In this document: positions 1-9,736 of the stretch, piece by piece
How positions within the stretch are numbered: the stretch's first letter is position 1
How the letters are laid out: each line of letters begins with the position of its first letter
Assembly: GCA_030691385.1 (NCBI GenBank)
Contig: JAUYEI010000025.1
Location: 1 to 53,890 of the forward strand
Reading direction: 5' to 3'
Length of the DNA stretch: 53,890 bases
Origin: Azonexus sp.
GTDB lineage: Bacteria > Pseudomonadota > Gammaproteobacteria > Burkholderiales > Rhodocyclaceae
Notes under the pieces: model-generated
Database searches by the model: none
The model's input: only the letters and a program-made list of their open reading frames with translations
What the model was told of the DNA's origin: nothing
Translations under genes and position numbers: made by a program

Positions 1-137
1 AAGCCGGGCGCCCGACCAGGCGTGCCAGCGGCCACGTCGCGCTGTCAGCCAAGGGGTGAATCGCCTCGAAGGCGCAAAGGCCTGTATTCAGGCGGCTGGC
101 CAAGGCTGGATAAGCGGTCAACTGAGGTTTCAAGGTT
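1..137 (+). mobile_element. MITE-like repeat B, copy 1 (left end outside window)
   Basis: This stretch closely matches two other places in the window: 36710-36832 (same orientation) and 33813-34051 (reverse orientation). Its right end is the shared inverted-repeat terminus CTGAGGTTTCAAGG at about 122-135. Bases 1-70 match the interior of the 239-bp copy, so the left terminus lies outside the window. No gene is apparent here; the short reading frame across it is not supported. Confidence 0.7.
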
Positions 138-166
138 GAAAGCCTTTACGGCTCTCAACGGCGGTT

Positions 167-1789
167 TTATTCAACGCCCTGCGAAGCCAGATAATCCTCG
201 TAGCCGCCGAGGTAATCGATGATCCGGCCATCGTTCTTGACCTCAAGCACGCGGGTGGACAGCGAGGAAACGAACTCACGGTCATGTGACACGAAGACCA
301 ACGTGCCGGGGAATTTTTCCAGGCCGCTGTTGAGCGACTCGATCGATTCCATGTCGAGGTGGTTGGTCGGTTCGTCCATGAGCAGCACGTTGTGCTTCGA
401 CAGCATGAGCTTGCCGAACAGCATGCGGCCCTGCTCGCCACCGGAAATGACGTTGACCGACTTCTTGACCTCTTCGCCGGAGAAGAGCAGACGGCCCAGG
501 GTGCCGCGGATCAGGGTTTCGAGGTCGCCGCCGTCTTCGATGGTGGCGCGGGCGTAGCCGGCGATCCATTCGGTCAGGCTCTCGTCGCCGGCGAACTGGG
601 CGCTGTGGTCCTGCGCGTAGTAGCCGGGGAAAGCCTTTTCCGCCCACTTGATGGTGCCAAACTGCGGCGTCACTTCGCCCATCAAGAGCTTGAGGAAGGT
701 CGTCTTGCCGACGCCGTTTTCACCGATGACGGCAATGCGCTCACCGGCATTGATGGTCAGCGTCAGGTTGTTGAAGATCTTGCGCTCGCCGCCTTCGTAG
801 GTGAAGGAAACATTCTCGATCTCGACGGCCTGGCGGTGCAGCTTCTGCTTCTCGTCGTAGTCGAAGCGGATCCACGGGTACTGGCGGGACGACGGCTTCA
901 TGTCTTCCGGCTTGAGTTTTTCGATCAGCTTGACGCGGCTGGTCGCCTGCTTGGCCTTGGAGGCGTTGGCCGAGAAGCGGCGGACGAAGGTCTGCAACTC
1001 GGCGATCCGTTCCTTGGCCTTGGCGTTGGCGTTGGACAGGCGCTCGCGGGCCTGCTGGGCGGCTTCCATGAAGTCGTCGTAGTTGCCGGCGTAGGTCGTG
1101 ATCTTGCCGTAATCGAGGTCGGCCATGTGGGTGCAGACCTGGTTCAGGAAGTGACGATCGTGGGAAATGATGATCATCGTCGAGTCGCGGGCGTTCAGGG
1201 TGTCTTCAAGCCAGCGAATGGTGTTGATGTCGAGGTTGTTGGTCGGTTCGTCGAGCAGCAGGATGTCCGGATTGGCGAACAGTGCCTGGCAGAGCAGCAC
1301 GCGCAGTTTCCAGCCGGGCGCCACCTGGCTCATCGGGCCGTTGTGCTGTTCGGTCGGGATACCGACGCCGAGCAGCAGTTCGCCGGCGCGGGATTCGGCC
1401 GTATAGCCGTCAAACTCGCCGAATTGATGCTCGAGATCGGCGGCCTTCATGTAGTCGTCTTCGCTCGCTTCCGGGTTGGCGTAGATGGCATCGCGTTCGC
1501 TCATGCAGGCCCACATTTCCTCGTGGCCCATCAGCACGACGTCGAGGACGCGCATGTCTTCGTAGGCGAACTGGTCCTGCTTGAGATAGGCCATGCGTTC
1601 GTGCTTGTCTTTCGAGACATTGCCGGCCGACGGTTCGAGCGCGCCGCACAGGATCTTCATGAAGGTCGACTTGCCGGCCCCGTTGGCGCCGATCAGACCA
1701 TAGCGATAACCTTCGCCGAATTTGACATTGACGTTCTCGAACAGGGGTTTGACCCCGAACTGCATGGTGACATTGGCGGCGACGAGCAC
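167..1789 (-). CDS. ybiT: ABC-F family ATPase, YbiT-type
   Basis: A soluble ABC-F protein of 540 residues with two ATPase domains and no membrane segment. ABC-F proteins act on the ribosome rather than in transport. Domain 1 has the Walker [10 protein letters not shown] at residues 34-42 and Walker [12 protein letters not shown] ending near 187. The linker (about 230-320) is charged. Domain 2 has GENGVGKTT at 356-364, the signature SGGEQGRML near 449 and [11 protein letters not shown] near 470-479. From the first residues ([12 protein letters not shown]) the sequence follows E. coli YbiT closely, in length as well, so this subfamily is preferred over Uup or EttA. It is divergent from gshA. 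The exact translational role of YbiT is not settled. Confidence 0.95.
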   Translation of the reverse strand: MLVAANVTMQFGVKPLFENVNVKFGEGYRYGLIGANGAGKSTFMKILCGALEPSAGNVSKDKHERMAYLKQDQFAYEDMRVLDVVLMGHEEMWACMSERDAIYANPEASEDDYMKAADLEHQFGEFDGYTAESRAGELLLGVGIPTEQHNGPMSQVAPGWKLRVLLCQALFANPDILLLDEPTNNLDINTIRWLEDTLNARDSTMIIISHDRHFLNQVCTHMADLDYGKITTYAGNYDDFMEAAQQARERLSNANAKAKERIAELQTFVRRFSANASKAKQATSRVKLIEKLKPEDMKPSSRQYPWIRFDYDEKQKLHRQAVEIENVSFTYEGGERKIFNNLTLTINAGERIAVIGENGVGKTTFLKLLMGEVTPQFGTIKWAEKAFPGYYAQDHSAQFAGDESLTEWIAGYARATIEDGGDLETLIRGTLGRLLFSGEEVKKSVNVISGGEQGRMLFGKLMLSKHNVLLMDEPTNHLDMESIESLNSGLEKFPGTLVFVSHDREFVSSLSTRVLEVKNDGRIIDYLGGYEDYLASQGVE

Positions 1790-1936
1790 AGCGATTCCGA
1801 TCTGAAAATAACGCTAAAACGAAGGGGCGAATTTTACCTGTTTTCAAGGGGTTGACCGCAGCAAGGCAGCACTTTTGCTGCACTGCGGTGTAAGATTTGC
1901 AGCCACAATAAAAACCCCGGGATTGAGACACAGCAC
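1790..1936. promoter_or_regulatory. Divergent ybiT/gshA intergenic region
   Basis: These 147 bases separate two divergently transcribed genes and should hold both promoters. An imperfect dyad (GCAGCA..TGCTGCACTGC) lies at about 1858-1887. I could not assign convincing -35 and -10 boxes. A string at 1827-1856 resembles the right part of repeat A (TTTTC..GGTTGACCG) but is too weak to count as a copy. Confidence 0.35.
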
Positions 1937-3223
1937 ATGGTTCCCCACCTGACGACCGCCCTCACCGGCCCCCTGCTCGAGCTCGAGCGCCGCTTCCTGG
2001 CTGCCAGCCCGCAGATCGAACACTGGCTGCGCGGCCAATGGCTGGAGCACACGCCACCGTTTTATTCGTCGTGCGACTTGCGCAATTCCGGTTTCAAGCT
2101 GGCGCCGGTCGACACCAATCTTTTCCCCGGCGGCTTCAACAACCTCAACCCGGCCTTCCTGCCGCTCTGCGTGCAGGCGGCGATGAGCGCCATCGAAAAA
2201 TTCTGTCCGGAAGCGCGCAGCCTGCTGCTCATTCCCGAGAACCACACGCGCAATCAGTTCTACCTGCAGAACGTCGTCCAGATCGCCGCCATTCTCAAGC
2301 AGACCGGCCTCAACGTGCGCCTCGGCTCGCTCAACCCGGACATCGCCGAGCCGACGCCGGTCGACCTGCCGAACGGTCAGCAGTTGCTGCTCGAACCGCT
2401 GGTGCGCACCGAGCACCGCCTCGGCCTCGACGGCTTCGACCCCTGTGCCATCCTGCTCAACAACGACCTGTCAGCCGGCATTCCAGCCATCCTGCAAGGC
2501 CTGCATGAACAGGTCGTGCTGCCGCCAGTGCATGCCGGCTGGGCCGTGCGCCGCAAGTCCAACCACTTCGCCGCCTACGACCAGGTCGCCAACGATTTCG
2601 CCAAGGCCATCGGCATCGATCCGTGGCGTATCAACCCGGCCTTCTCGGTCTGCCGCAGCGTCAATTTTCACGAGCGTCAGGGCGAGGAATGCCTCGCTGC
2701 CAACGTCTCGGCCGTGCTCGACATCGTCAAGGAAAAGTACCGCGAATACGACATCGAGGAGACGCCCTACGTCGTCGTCAAGGCCGATGCCGGCACCTAC
2801 GGCATGGGCGTCATGACCGTGCGCAATGTCGACGAGGTCATCGCCCTGAACCGCAAGCAGCGCAACAAGATGAGCGTCGTCAAGGAAGGCCTCGAAGTCT
2901 CCGAAGTGCTCATCCAGGAAGGCGTGCATTCGTTTGAAACGCTCAACGAGGCGGTCGCCGAGCCGGTCATTTACATGATCGACCGCTACGTCGTCGGCGG
3001 CTTCTATCGCGTGCATACCGGGCGCGGCAAGGACGAAAACCTCAACGCGCCGGGCATGCATTTCGAGCCGCTGGCCTTCGACACCGGCTGCAACATGCCC
3101 GACTATGGCTGCGGCAACCCCGATTCGCCGCCCAACCGCTTTTACGCCTACGGCGTGGTCGGCCGCCTGGCCTGTCTGGCCGCCGCCATCGAACTCGAGC
3201 GCACGGCGCCGGAAAACGGCTGA
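1937..3223 (+). CDS. gshA: Glutamate-cysteine ligase (Thiobacillus/betaproteobacterial type)
   Basis: First step of glutathione synthesis: ATP-dependent joining of L-glutamate and L-cysteine in the cytoplasm. The 428-residue protein belongs to the GshA family typified by Acidithiobacillus and common in betaproteobacteria, not to the E. coli GshA family. Recognisable stretches are the N-terminal DTNLFPGGFNNLN, the central VVKADAGTYGMGV (ATP-grasp-like glycine-rich loop) and CNMPDYGC near the C-terminus. It starts at ATG 1937 with no clear Shine-Dalgarno. gshB follows after 5 bases, so the two are probably one transcript. Confidence 0.93.
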   Translation: MVPHLTTALTGPLLELERRFLAASPQIEHWLRGQWLEHTPPFYSSCDLRNSGFKLAPVDTNLFPGGFNNLNPAFLPLCVQAAMSAIEKFCPEARSLLLIPENHTRNQFYLQNVVQIAAILKQTGLNVRLGSLNPDIAEPTPVDLPNGQQLLLEPLVRTEHRLGLDGFDPCAILLNNDLSAGIPAILQGLHEQVVLPPVHAGWAVRRKSNHFAAYDQVANDFAKAIGIDPWRINPAFSVCRSVNFHERQGEECLAANVSAVLDIVKEKYREYDIEETPYVVVKADAGTYGMGVMTVRNVDEVIALNRKQRNKMSVVKEGLEVSEVLIQEGVHSFETLNEAVAEPVIYMIDRYVVGGFYRVHTGRGKDENLNAPGMHFEPLAFDTGCNMPDYGCGNPDSPPNRFYAYGVVGRLACLAAAIELERTAPENG

Positions 3224-3228
3224 GCGCC

Positions 3229-4248
3229 GTGGCTCAGCAACTGCACTTCGAAAAACACCTGCTCGGCGGCAGCGCCCGTTCGCTGAAACTGGCTTTCGTC
3301 ACCGATCCGCTCGATCACCTGAAGGCCTGGAAGGATTCGTCGGTAGCCATGATGCGCGCCGCCGAAAACCACGGCCACGAGGTTTATGCCATCGATGCCG
3401 CAACATTGGGCTGGCGCAAGCCGGATGATGCGCATGTTGGCGGCGTTTCCGGCGAGGCGCTGCACCTCCACCTGCGCCCGGACGATCACGACTGGTACCG
3501 CGAAACCGGCCGCGAATGGATGCCGCTGACCGCCTTCGACGCGGTCATCATGCGCAAGGACCCGCCCTTCGATTTCGAATACCTGACGGCGACCTGGCTA
3601 TTCGAACGGGCCGAGGCCGATGGCGTCAAGGTCTTCAACCGGCCGCGGGCCCTGCGCGATCATTCGGAAAAGCTGGCGCTCATGGAATTCGCCCACTTTG
3701 CCCCGACCACGGCAATCAGCCGCGACATGGCGCAAATCCATCATTTCATCGACGAGCAGCGAGACGTCATCCTCAAGCCGCTCGACGGCATGGGCGGCAG
3801 CCAGATTTTCCGCGTCCATCGCAACGACCCGAACCGCAACGTCATCGTCGAAACGCTGACCCACGAAGGCGCCCGGACCATCATGGCGCAGCGCTACGTG
3901 CCCGAGATCAGCCACGGCGACAAGCGCATCCTGATCATCGCCGGCCAGCCGGTGCCCTTTTGTCTGGCGCGCATCCCCAAGGCCGGCGAGACGCGCGGCA
4001 ACCTCGCCGTCGGCGGCACCGGCGTCGCCCAGGAACTGTCGGCCCGCGACCGCGAAATCGCCGAAGCCCTCGGCCCCATCCTTTTCAAGCGCGGGCTCAT
4101 GCTCATCGGCATCGACGTCATCGGCGACCACCTCACCGAAATCAACGTCACCAGCCCGACCTGCATGGTCGAAATCCGCCAGCAATCCGGGTTCGATGCG
4201 GCCGGCGCTTTCATCACCGCCATCGAACACGCATGCGGCCTCAGTTGA
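3229..4248 (+). CDS. gshB: Glutathione synthase
   Basis: Second step of glutathione synthesis: gamma-glutamylcysteine plus glycine plus ATP. It is an ATP-grasp enzyme of 339 residues. Family hallmarks are FVTDPLDHLKAWKDSS (the usual N-terminal strand), MRKDPPFDFEY, KPLDGMGGSQIF (glycine-rich ATP loop) and EINVTSPTC (metal-binding C-terminal motif). The family normally starts near residue 19 of this frame and is about 315 residues long. The GTG start at 3229 therefore gives a short N-terminal extension, and the true start could be a later non-ATG codon. It lies 5 bases after gshA and its 3' end overlaps apbE by 16 bases. Confidence 0.94.
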   Translation: MAQQLHFEKHLLGGSARSLKLAFVTDPLDHLKAWKDSSVAMMRAAENHGHEVYAIDAATLGWRKPDDAHVGGVSGEALHLHLRPDDHDWYRETGREWMPLTAFDAVIMRKDPPFDFEYLTATWLFERAEADGVKVFNRPRALRDHSEKLALMEFAHFAPTTAISRDMAQIHHFIDEQRDVILKPLDGMGGSQIFRVHRNDPNRNVIVETLTHEGARTIMAQRYVPEISHGDKRILIIAGQPVPFCLARIPKAGETRGNLAVGGTGVAQELSARDREIAEALGPILFKRGLMLIGIDVIGDHLTEINVTSPTCMVEIRQQSGFDAAGAFITAIEHACGLS

Positions 4249-5285
4249 CACTTTTCCTGAAGCTTTTACTGACGGTTTTCTGCGCCCTGCTCCTCACCGC
4301 CTGCGGCCGCACACCCTTGCAGGAACAGCAGGCCTACGTCTTCGGCACCCGCGTCGAGGTGCTCGTCGTCAGCGAGCAGCCCGAGCAGGGGCGCCAGGCC
4401 ATCGCCGCCGTGTTGCGCGAGTTCGACCGCCTGCACCGCAGCTATCACGCCTGGCAGGACTCCGAACTGAGCATTTTGAATTCGGCCATTTTTTCCGGTT
4501 CACCGTCGGAATCGTCGCCGGAGCTCGCCGAATTCGTCCGCGAAGCCCAGGCGCTGTCGAAACAGGGCGACTACCTGTTCGACCCCGGCATCGGCCAGCT
4601 TATCAAGCTGTGGGGCTTCCAGGCCGATGAATTCAAGGCCGAACGGCCGCCGCCGGACGACATCAAGGCCTGGCTGGCGAGCCAGCCGTCGATTGCCGAC
4701 ATCGCCATCGACGGCCAGACGATCAGCAGCCGCAACCGCAAGGTCGCCCTCGATTTCGGCGGCTACCTCAAAGGCGTCGCCCTCGACCGCGCCGCCGCCA
4801 TCCTGCGCGCCCAGGGCATCAACAATGCGCTGATCAACATCGGCGGCAACGTCATGGCGCTCGGCAGCAAGCAAGGCAAACCGTGGCGCGTCGGCATCCA
4901 GCACCCGCGCCAGCCCGGCCCGCTGGCCACCGTGACGCTGGCTGACGGCGAGGCGATCGGCACTTCGGGCGACTATCAGCGTTTCTTCGAACTCGAAGGC
5001 CGGCGCTACGCCCACCTGCTCGACCCGCGCAGCGGCTATCCGGCCGACCACACGCAGGCCGTCACCGTGCTCATTCCGGCCGGACCGCGCTCCGGCACCT
5101 TGTCCGACGCCACGTCGAAGCCGATCTTCATCGCCGGCCCGGATGGCTGGCGTGACATGGCAAAAAAGCTGGAAATCGGCCTGGTCATGCGCGTCGACCG
5201 CGACAGCCGGATTTTCGTCACCGAAGCCCTGCGTCAGCGCCTCGAGTTCATCGGCCAAGCGCCCGAAATCACCGTCCTGCCCTAG
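4233..5285 (+). CDS. apbE: FAD:protein FMN transferase, lipoprotein
   Basis: ApbE transfers FMN from FAD onto a threonine of periplasmic target proteins such as Nqr/Rnf subunits. The 350-residue protein begins with a lipoprotein signal (lipobox LLTAC, acylated Cys24). YVFGTRVEV, DFGGYLKGVALDRA, LINIGGNVMALG and HLLDPRSGYPADH are typical ApbE blocks for FAD and Mg binding. A much longer open frame runs upstream, but ATG 4233 is chosen because the signal peptide starts there. Residues 81-93 (LNSAIFSG region) are encoded by repeat A copy 1, which falls in the variable segment after SELS. The start overlaps gshB by 16 bases. Confidence 0.92.
   Translation: MRPQLTLFLKLLLTVFCALLLTACGRTPLQEQQAYVFGTRVEVLVVSEQPEQGRQAIAAVLREFDRLHRSYHAWQDSELSILNSAIFSGSPSESSPELAEFVREAQALSKQGDYLFDPGIGQLIKLWGFQADEFKAERPPPDDIKAWLASQPSIADIAIDGQTISSRNRKVALDFGGYLKGVALDRAAAILRAQGINNALINIGGNVMALGSKQGKPWRVGIQHPRQPGPLATVTLADGEAIGTSGDYQRFFELEGRRYAHLLDPRSGYPADHTQAVTVLIPAGPRSGTLSDATSKPIFIAGPDGWRDMAKKLEIGLVMRVDRDSRIFVTEALRQRLEFIGQAPEITVLP
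4472..4510 (+). repeat. Repeat A, copy 1 (inside apbE)
   Basis: A 39-base match to the dispersed motif without indels. The core TTTTTTCCGGTTCACCGTCG differs from consensus at two positions. It is read through in frame by apbE on the same strand. Confidence 0.75.
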
Positions 5286-5400
5286 AAATTCATTCTGTCG
5301 ACATGCATGCACGCGATACGGATATCTCGTAACATTGCTGCTGGAAAATAACAATAATTTGTCGCTCGGGGAACGTAGGCATTCACGAACAGGGGGAGGA

Positions 5401-8400
5401 ATGCTGCGAAGTGCTTTCTTCAACAAGCCGGGGTTTGCCAACAGTCTGGTACTGCGTATCGGCCTGCTCATCCTGCTTTCCGTCGCCATCTTCGCTTTCG
5501 CCCTGTATCAGCTGATCGGCCGACCGACCGTCGACCGGCTGGCCGAATCCCAGATGCGGCTTGCCGCAGAACAGCTCGAAGCCCGCGTCACCCGGCTTTT
5601 CAAGACGGTCGAAGTCACCTTGCGCAGCAGCCACGGCTGGGGTGTCAATAACGATATTGACCAGGCGCAGCTACTGCGTTTCAACGAATTTTTCTTCCCC
5701 ATCATCGCCAATCATGGCGAGATCAGCTCGGTCATCTTCGCCCACGAATCGGGCCGCGAAATCCTCCTCCTGATGACCGACGAAGGCCGCTGGCTCAACC
5801 GCATCAGCAATCCGGCCGAATGGGGCAACCAGACTTTCTGGATCACCTGGGACAGGAACCGCCAGATCGAGAACGTCGACATGCGCGAGCGCAACTACGA
5901 CGCCCGGGAACGTCCGTGGTTCAAGGGGGTCATGGCGCAGACCGACCCCCGGGCGGTGCACTGGACCGAGCCTTACATTTTCTTCACCACCAAGGAGCCG
6001 GGCGTCACGGCCGCCATGCGGTGGACGGCCAGCGATGGATCGAACTACGTCATCGCCCACGACGTCCGGCTCATCGACATCGCCGAATTCACCACCCGGA
6101 TGACCGTCGGCGCGCAGGGCAAGGCGGCGCTTTTCCTCAAGGAGGGCAAACTCATCGCGCCGCCGCGCGACGCCCGTTTCAACGACCGCCACGCCATCAA
6201 CCAGGCCCTGCTCAAAACCCCCGAGGAACTCGAACTGCCCGAGTTCGCCGAGGCTTTCCGCCAGTGGCAGGCGAGGCCTTCGGCCGCCCACGGCGTGCAC
6301 GGATTCGACCGCCCGGACGGGCAATGGGTCAGCCTTTTCCGCCCGCTCGAAGGCAACGCCAGCGGCATCCTGCTCGGCGTCGTCGCCCCGGAAAACGATT
6401 TCGTCCCGATTTCCCGCGAAGACCTGCTGCTGCTCGCCCTCATCACCCTCTCCGCCCTCGCCCTCGGCATGGCCGTCGCCATCCACATCGCCCGGCGCTT
6501 TGGTGCGCCGCTGCATGCCCTGGCCGAAGACAGCACGCGCATCGGTCGGCTCGAGCTCGACCAGCCGGTAACCACCGACGCCCCCTGGCGCGAAGTCACC
6601 CAGCTCGCCGCCGCCCTCGAAGGCATGCGCGAGCACCTACGCAGCGCGCGCCGGGCCCAGGAAGATGCCCAGATCGAGCTGGAACTCAAGGTCGCCAAGC
6701 GCACGCATGCCCTGCGCCAGAGTCAGGAGATCCTGCAAAAGCGCGAAGCCTTCTTCCGCGCCATTTTCGACAACGCTGCGGTCGGCATCGTCAGCCTCAG
6801 CCCGGCGCGCCAGCCGACGCTGGTCAATCCGGCCTTTGCCCGCTTTGTCGGTCAGCCGATCGATGTGCTGCTGGCGCATCCCGAAGACATCGTCTTCCCG
6901 GCCGAGATTCTGGCCCGGATGAACGAAGTCCTGCCCCAGATCGCCTCCGGGCAAAGCAAGGCCGTCCGCCACGAATTCGAGTTCGTCGATGCACATGGGA
7001 AAACTAGCTGGGGCGACGTCCAGATCGCCCCGGTCCGCGACGAGGATGGCAAGCTCGACTCGCTGCTGGTGACCGTTCTCGATGTCAGCGACCGGCGCGA
7101 AATCGAAGCCGAGTTGATCCGCCAGTTCGCCTTCCTGCAGGCCCTGCTCGACACCATTCCCAACGCCATTTTCTACAAGGGCGCGCACACCCGCTTCCTC
7201 GGCTGCAACCGGGCCTACGAGGTATTTTTTGGCATAGACCGTCAGCAGTTAATCGGCAAGCGGGTGCTTGATCTTGAGTATCTGCCGGAAGAGGCTCGCC
7301 AGGCCTACCAGGCCGAAGATGAAAAGCTCATTGCTGAATGCGGCTGGACCACGCGCGAGGTGCAGATGTCCAACGCCTACGGGGAACAGCGCGACACCCT
7401 CTACTCGATCAGCGGCTTCCTCTCGCCCGACGGCACACCGGGCGGCCTGATCGGCATCATCGTCGACATCTCGCCGCTCAAAGAGGCCAAACGCATCGCC
7501 GAAAAGGCGCAGGCCGCCGCCGAATCGGCCGCCGCCGCCAAGGCCGACTTCCTGGCCAACATGAGCCACGAAATCCGCACCCCGATGAACGCCATCATCG
7601 GCATGACCCACCTCGCCCTGCAGACCGAACTGACTTCGCGCCAGAAGAATTACCTGAGCAAGGTCGATAACGCCGCCAAAGGGCTGCTCGGCATCATCAA
7701 CGACATTCTCGACCTGTCGAAGATCGAGGCCGGCATGATGCACTTCGAGCAGGCGCCCTTCAGCCTTGACGCCAGCCTGCGCCACCTCGGCGACCTGTGC
7801 GCGCAGAAGGCCCGCGAACGTGGGCTGGAACTGCTCTACGACGTTGCTGCCGACGTTCCCGACCGCCTGATTGGCGACTCCCTGCGTCTTGGGCAAGTCC
7901 TGCTTAACCTCGTCGGCAACGCCATCAAATTTACCGAAGCCGGCGAAATCACGGTTGTCGTGCACCGGCTGGCCGGCAGCGACGACAAGGTCGAACTGAG
8001 CTTTGAAGTACGCGATACCGGCATCGGCATGAGCCCGGAGCAGCAGGAACAACTGTTTTCGGCCTTCACCCAGGCCGACACCTCGACGACGCGGAAATAC
8101 GGTGGCACCGGGCTGGGCCTGTCGATCTGCAAGCGCATCGTGGACCTGCAGGGCGGCAGCATCAGCGTCACCAGTCAGCTCGGCGCCGGCAGTAGCTTCA
8201 ATTTCCGCCTCGGTTTCGGGCTGGCCGTCGGCGAAGATGCCATGCCTCGGCGCATCGGGCTGCCCGACGATCTGCGCGCCCTGGTCGTCGATGACAGCGC
8301 CGGCGCCTGCGAGATTTTCACGCAGATGCTGACGGCGCTGGGCATCGCCAGCCATGCCGTAGCCAGCGGCAGCGCAGCACTGGACGAACTGGCGGCGGCC

Positions 8401-9711
8401 GGCGAGGCAGGCCAGCCCTACGGACTGCTCATCGTCGACTGGAAGATGCCGGGCATGGATGGCGTCGAGCTGATCAGGCAAATCAGCCAGTCGGCACCAG
8501 CTACCAAGGCCGCCATCGTGATGGTCACCGCCTTCGACCACGAGGAACTGCAAGCAGCGCTCGGCAGCCAGGCGGTCGGCGCCATCCTGAGCAAGCCGGC
8601 GACGCCGTCGTCGCTGTTCGACAGCATCATGGTCGCGCTGCATCGCGAAACGGGCCTCGCCGCCGTTCCAACGGTGACGCCGCTCAATCTATCGCGCCAG
8701 TTCGCGGGCCGGCGCGTACTGCTCGTCGAGGACAACGAGGTCAATCGCGAACTGGCCGAGGAAATGTTGCGCAATATCGGCCTAAGCGTCGATACGGCGG
8801 AAAATGGCCAGCAGGCGGTCGAGGCCGTGCAGCGTACCGCTTACGAACTGGTGCTGATGGATTGCCAGATGCCGGTCATGGACGGCTACGTGGCCACCGC
8901 CAAGATCCGCGACGAACTGCACATGCACCAGCTACCGATCGTCGCCATGACCGCCAACGCGCTGGCCAGCGACCGCCAGCGCTGTCTGACAGCCGGCATG
9001 AACGACCATATTCCCAAACCCATCGACGTTGCCGTTCTCCACACCACGCTGGCGCACTGGCTCAAGCCTGGCGAGGGCGAAAGCCGGCCGCCGGCCGCGG
9101 TCATTCCCGCCAGTGCCGGGGATACGCCGGAGATCGACACGGCTGCCGCCCTGGCGCGGATGGGCGGCAATCGCGGCATGTACGACCGGCTGGTCATCCG
9201 TTTCCGCGAAAACCAGGGCGACGTGGTCGACCGGCTGCTGGCCGACCGCCAACAGGGCGACGGCGCCGCCATGATCCTGCGGGCCCATACCCTGCGCGGC
9301 CTGGCCGGGAATATCGGCGCCGTCGGCCTCTCCCGGCTGGCCGGCGAACTGGAAGAAAAGCTCAGAAAAGGGACGCCCATTGGCGACGAGGAGATCGGCG
9401 CGCTGCTGCTCAAACTGGCTGCGACGCTGCCGACCGCCCTGGCCATTCCGGCCACCCTCTCGACGGCGGAGCGGCCAATGGCGCCGGTGCCGCCACCCGA
9501 AGTGCAGGCCAAGGCGCTGTCCACGCTGCGCCAGCTTCTCGACAATGCCGATGCGGCAGCCGTCCACCAATTCGAGGAAATTTCCGCCTGGCTCGGTCAG
9601 CAATGCGACCCGCAGCGGGTCGAGCAACTGGCTCGCCAGATCGCGCAGTATGATTTCGAAGAAGCATCCATCACCCTGCAACAGCTCGGCCCGCACCAGG
9701 GCAACCCTTGA
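5401..9711 (+). CDS. Hybrid sensor histidine kinase (Cache-HAMP-PAS-PAS-HisKA-HATPase-REC-REC-Hpt)
   Basis: An inner-membrane phosphorelay kinase of 1436 residues. TM1 is about 16-38, followed by a periplasmic sensor of about 300 residues (Cache-like), then TM2 at about 342-366 and a HAMP-like linker. Two PAS domains lie at about 450-570 and 578-700. HisKA carries the phospho-acceptor His723 (SHEIRTPMNA). The ATPase domain has DTGIGMS and GTGLGLS near 902. Two receiver domains follow with Asp1013 (VDWKMPGMD) and Asp1154 (MDCQMPVMD), then an Hpt domain with His1296 (RAHTLRGLAG). ATG 5401 follows a GGGGGAGGA; the open frame extends upstream into apbE but that part is not protein-like. The HD-GYP regulator 25 bases downstream is the probable partner. 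The ligand is unknown. Confidence 0.92.
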   Translation: MLRSAFFNKPGFANSLVLRIGLLILLSVAIFAFALYQLIGRPTVDRLAESQMRLAAEQLEARVTRLFKTVEVTLRSSHGWGVNNDIDQAQLLRFNEFFFPIIANHGEISSVIFAHESGREILLLMTDEGRWLNRISNPAEWGNQTFWITWDRNRQIENVDMRERNYDARERPWFKGVMAQTDPRAVHWTEPYIFFTTKEPGVTAAMRWTASDGSNYVIAHDVRLIDIAEFTTRMTVGAQGKAALFLKEGKLIAPPRDARFNDRHAINQALLKTPEELELPEFAEAFRQWQARPSAAHGVHGFDRPDGQWVSLFRPLEGNASGILLGVVAPENDFVPISREDLLLLALITLSALALGMAVAIHIARRFGAPLHALAEDSTRIGRLELDQPVTTDAPWREVTQLAAALEGMREHLRSARRAQEDAQIELELKVAKRTHALRQSQEILQKREAFFRAIFDNAAVGIVSLSPARQPTLVNPAFARFVGQPIDVLLAHPEDIVFPAEILARMNEVLPQIASGQSKAVRHEFEFVDAHGKTSWGDVQIAPVRDEDGKLDSLLVTVLDVSDRREIEAELIRQFAFLQALLDTIPNAIFYKGAHTRFLGCNRAYEVFFGIDRQQLIGKRVLDLEYLPEEARQAYQAEDEKLIAECGWTTREVQMSNAYGEQRDTLYSISGFLSPDGTPGGLIGIIVDISPLKEAKRIAEKAQAAAESAAAAKADFLANMSHEIRTPMNAIIGMTHLALQTELTSRQKNYLSKVDNAAKGLLGIINDILDLSKIEAGMMHFEQAPFSLDASLRHLGDLCAQKARERGLELLYDVAADVPDRLIGDSLRLGQVLLNLVGNAIKFTEAGEITVVVHRLAGSDDKVELSFEVRDTGIGMSPEQQEQLFSAFTQADTSTTRKYGGTGLGLSICKRIVDLQGGSISVTSQLGAGSSFNFRLGFGLAVGEDAMPRRIGLPDDLRALVVDDSAGACEIFTQMLTALGIASHAVASGSAALDELAAAGEAGQPYGLLIVDWKMPGMDGVELIRQISQSAPATKAAIVMVTAFDHEELQAALGSQAVGAILSKPATPSSLFDSIMVALHRETGLAAVPTVTPLNLSRQFAGRRVLLVEDNEVNRELAEEMLRNIGLSVDTAENGQQAVEAVQRTAYELVLMDCQMPVMDGYVATAKIRDELHMHQLPIVAMTANALASDRQRCLTAGMNDHIPKPIDVAVLHTTLAHWLKPGEGESRPPAAVIPASAGDTPEIDTAAALARMGGNRGMYDRLVIRFRENQGDVVDRLLADRQQGDGAAMILRAHTLRGLAGNIGAVGLSRLAGELEEKLRKGTPIGDEEIGALLLKLAATLPTALAIPATLSTAERPMAPVPPPEVQAKALSTLRQLLDNADAAAVHQFEEISAWLGQQCDPQRVEQLARQIAQYDFEEASITLQQLGPHQGNP

Positions 9712-9736
9712 GTCATCCGACGAGAACCCATAGCTC

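Noticed and set aside
359..1855. Long plus-strand frame (498 codons) opposite ybiT
   Set aside because: Antisense shadow of a highly conserved ABC-F gene in GC-rich DNA; no family pattern.
1827..1860. Possible extra repeat A copy upstream of gshA
   Set aside because: Only GGTTGACCG and a short T-run agree and the spacing is wrong.
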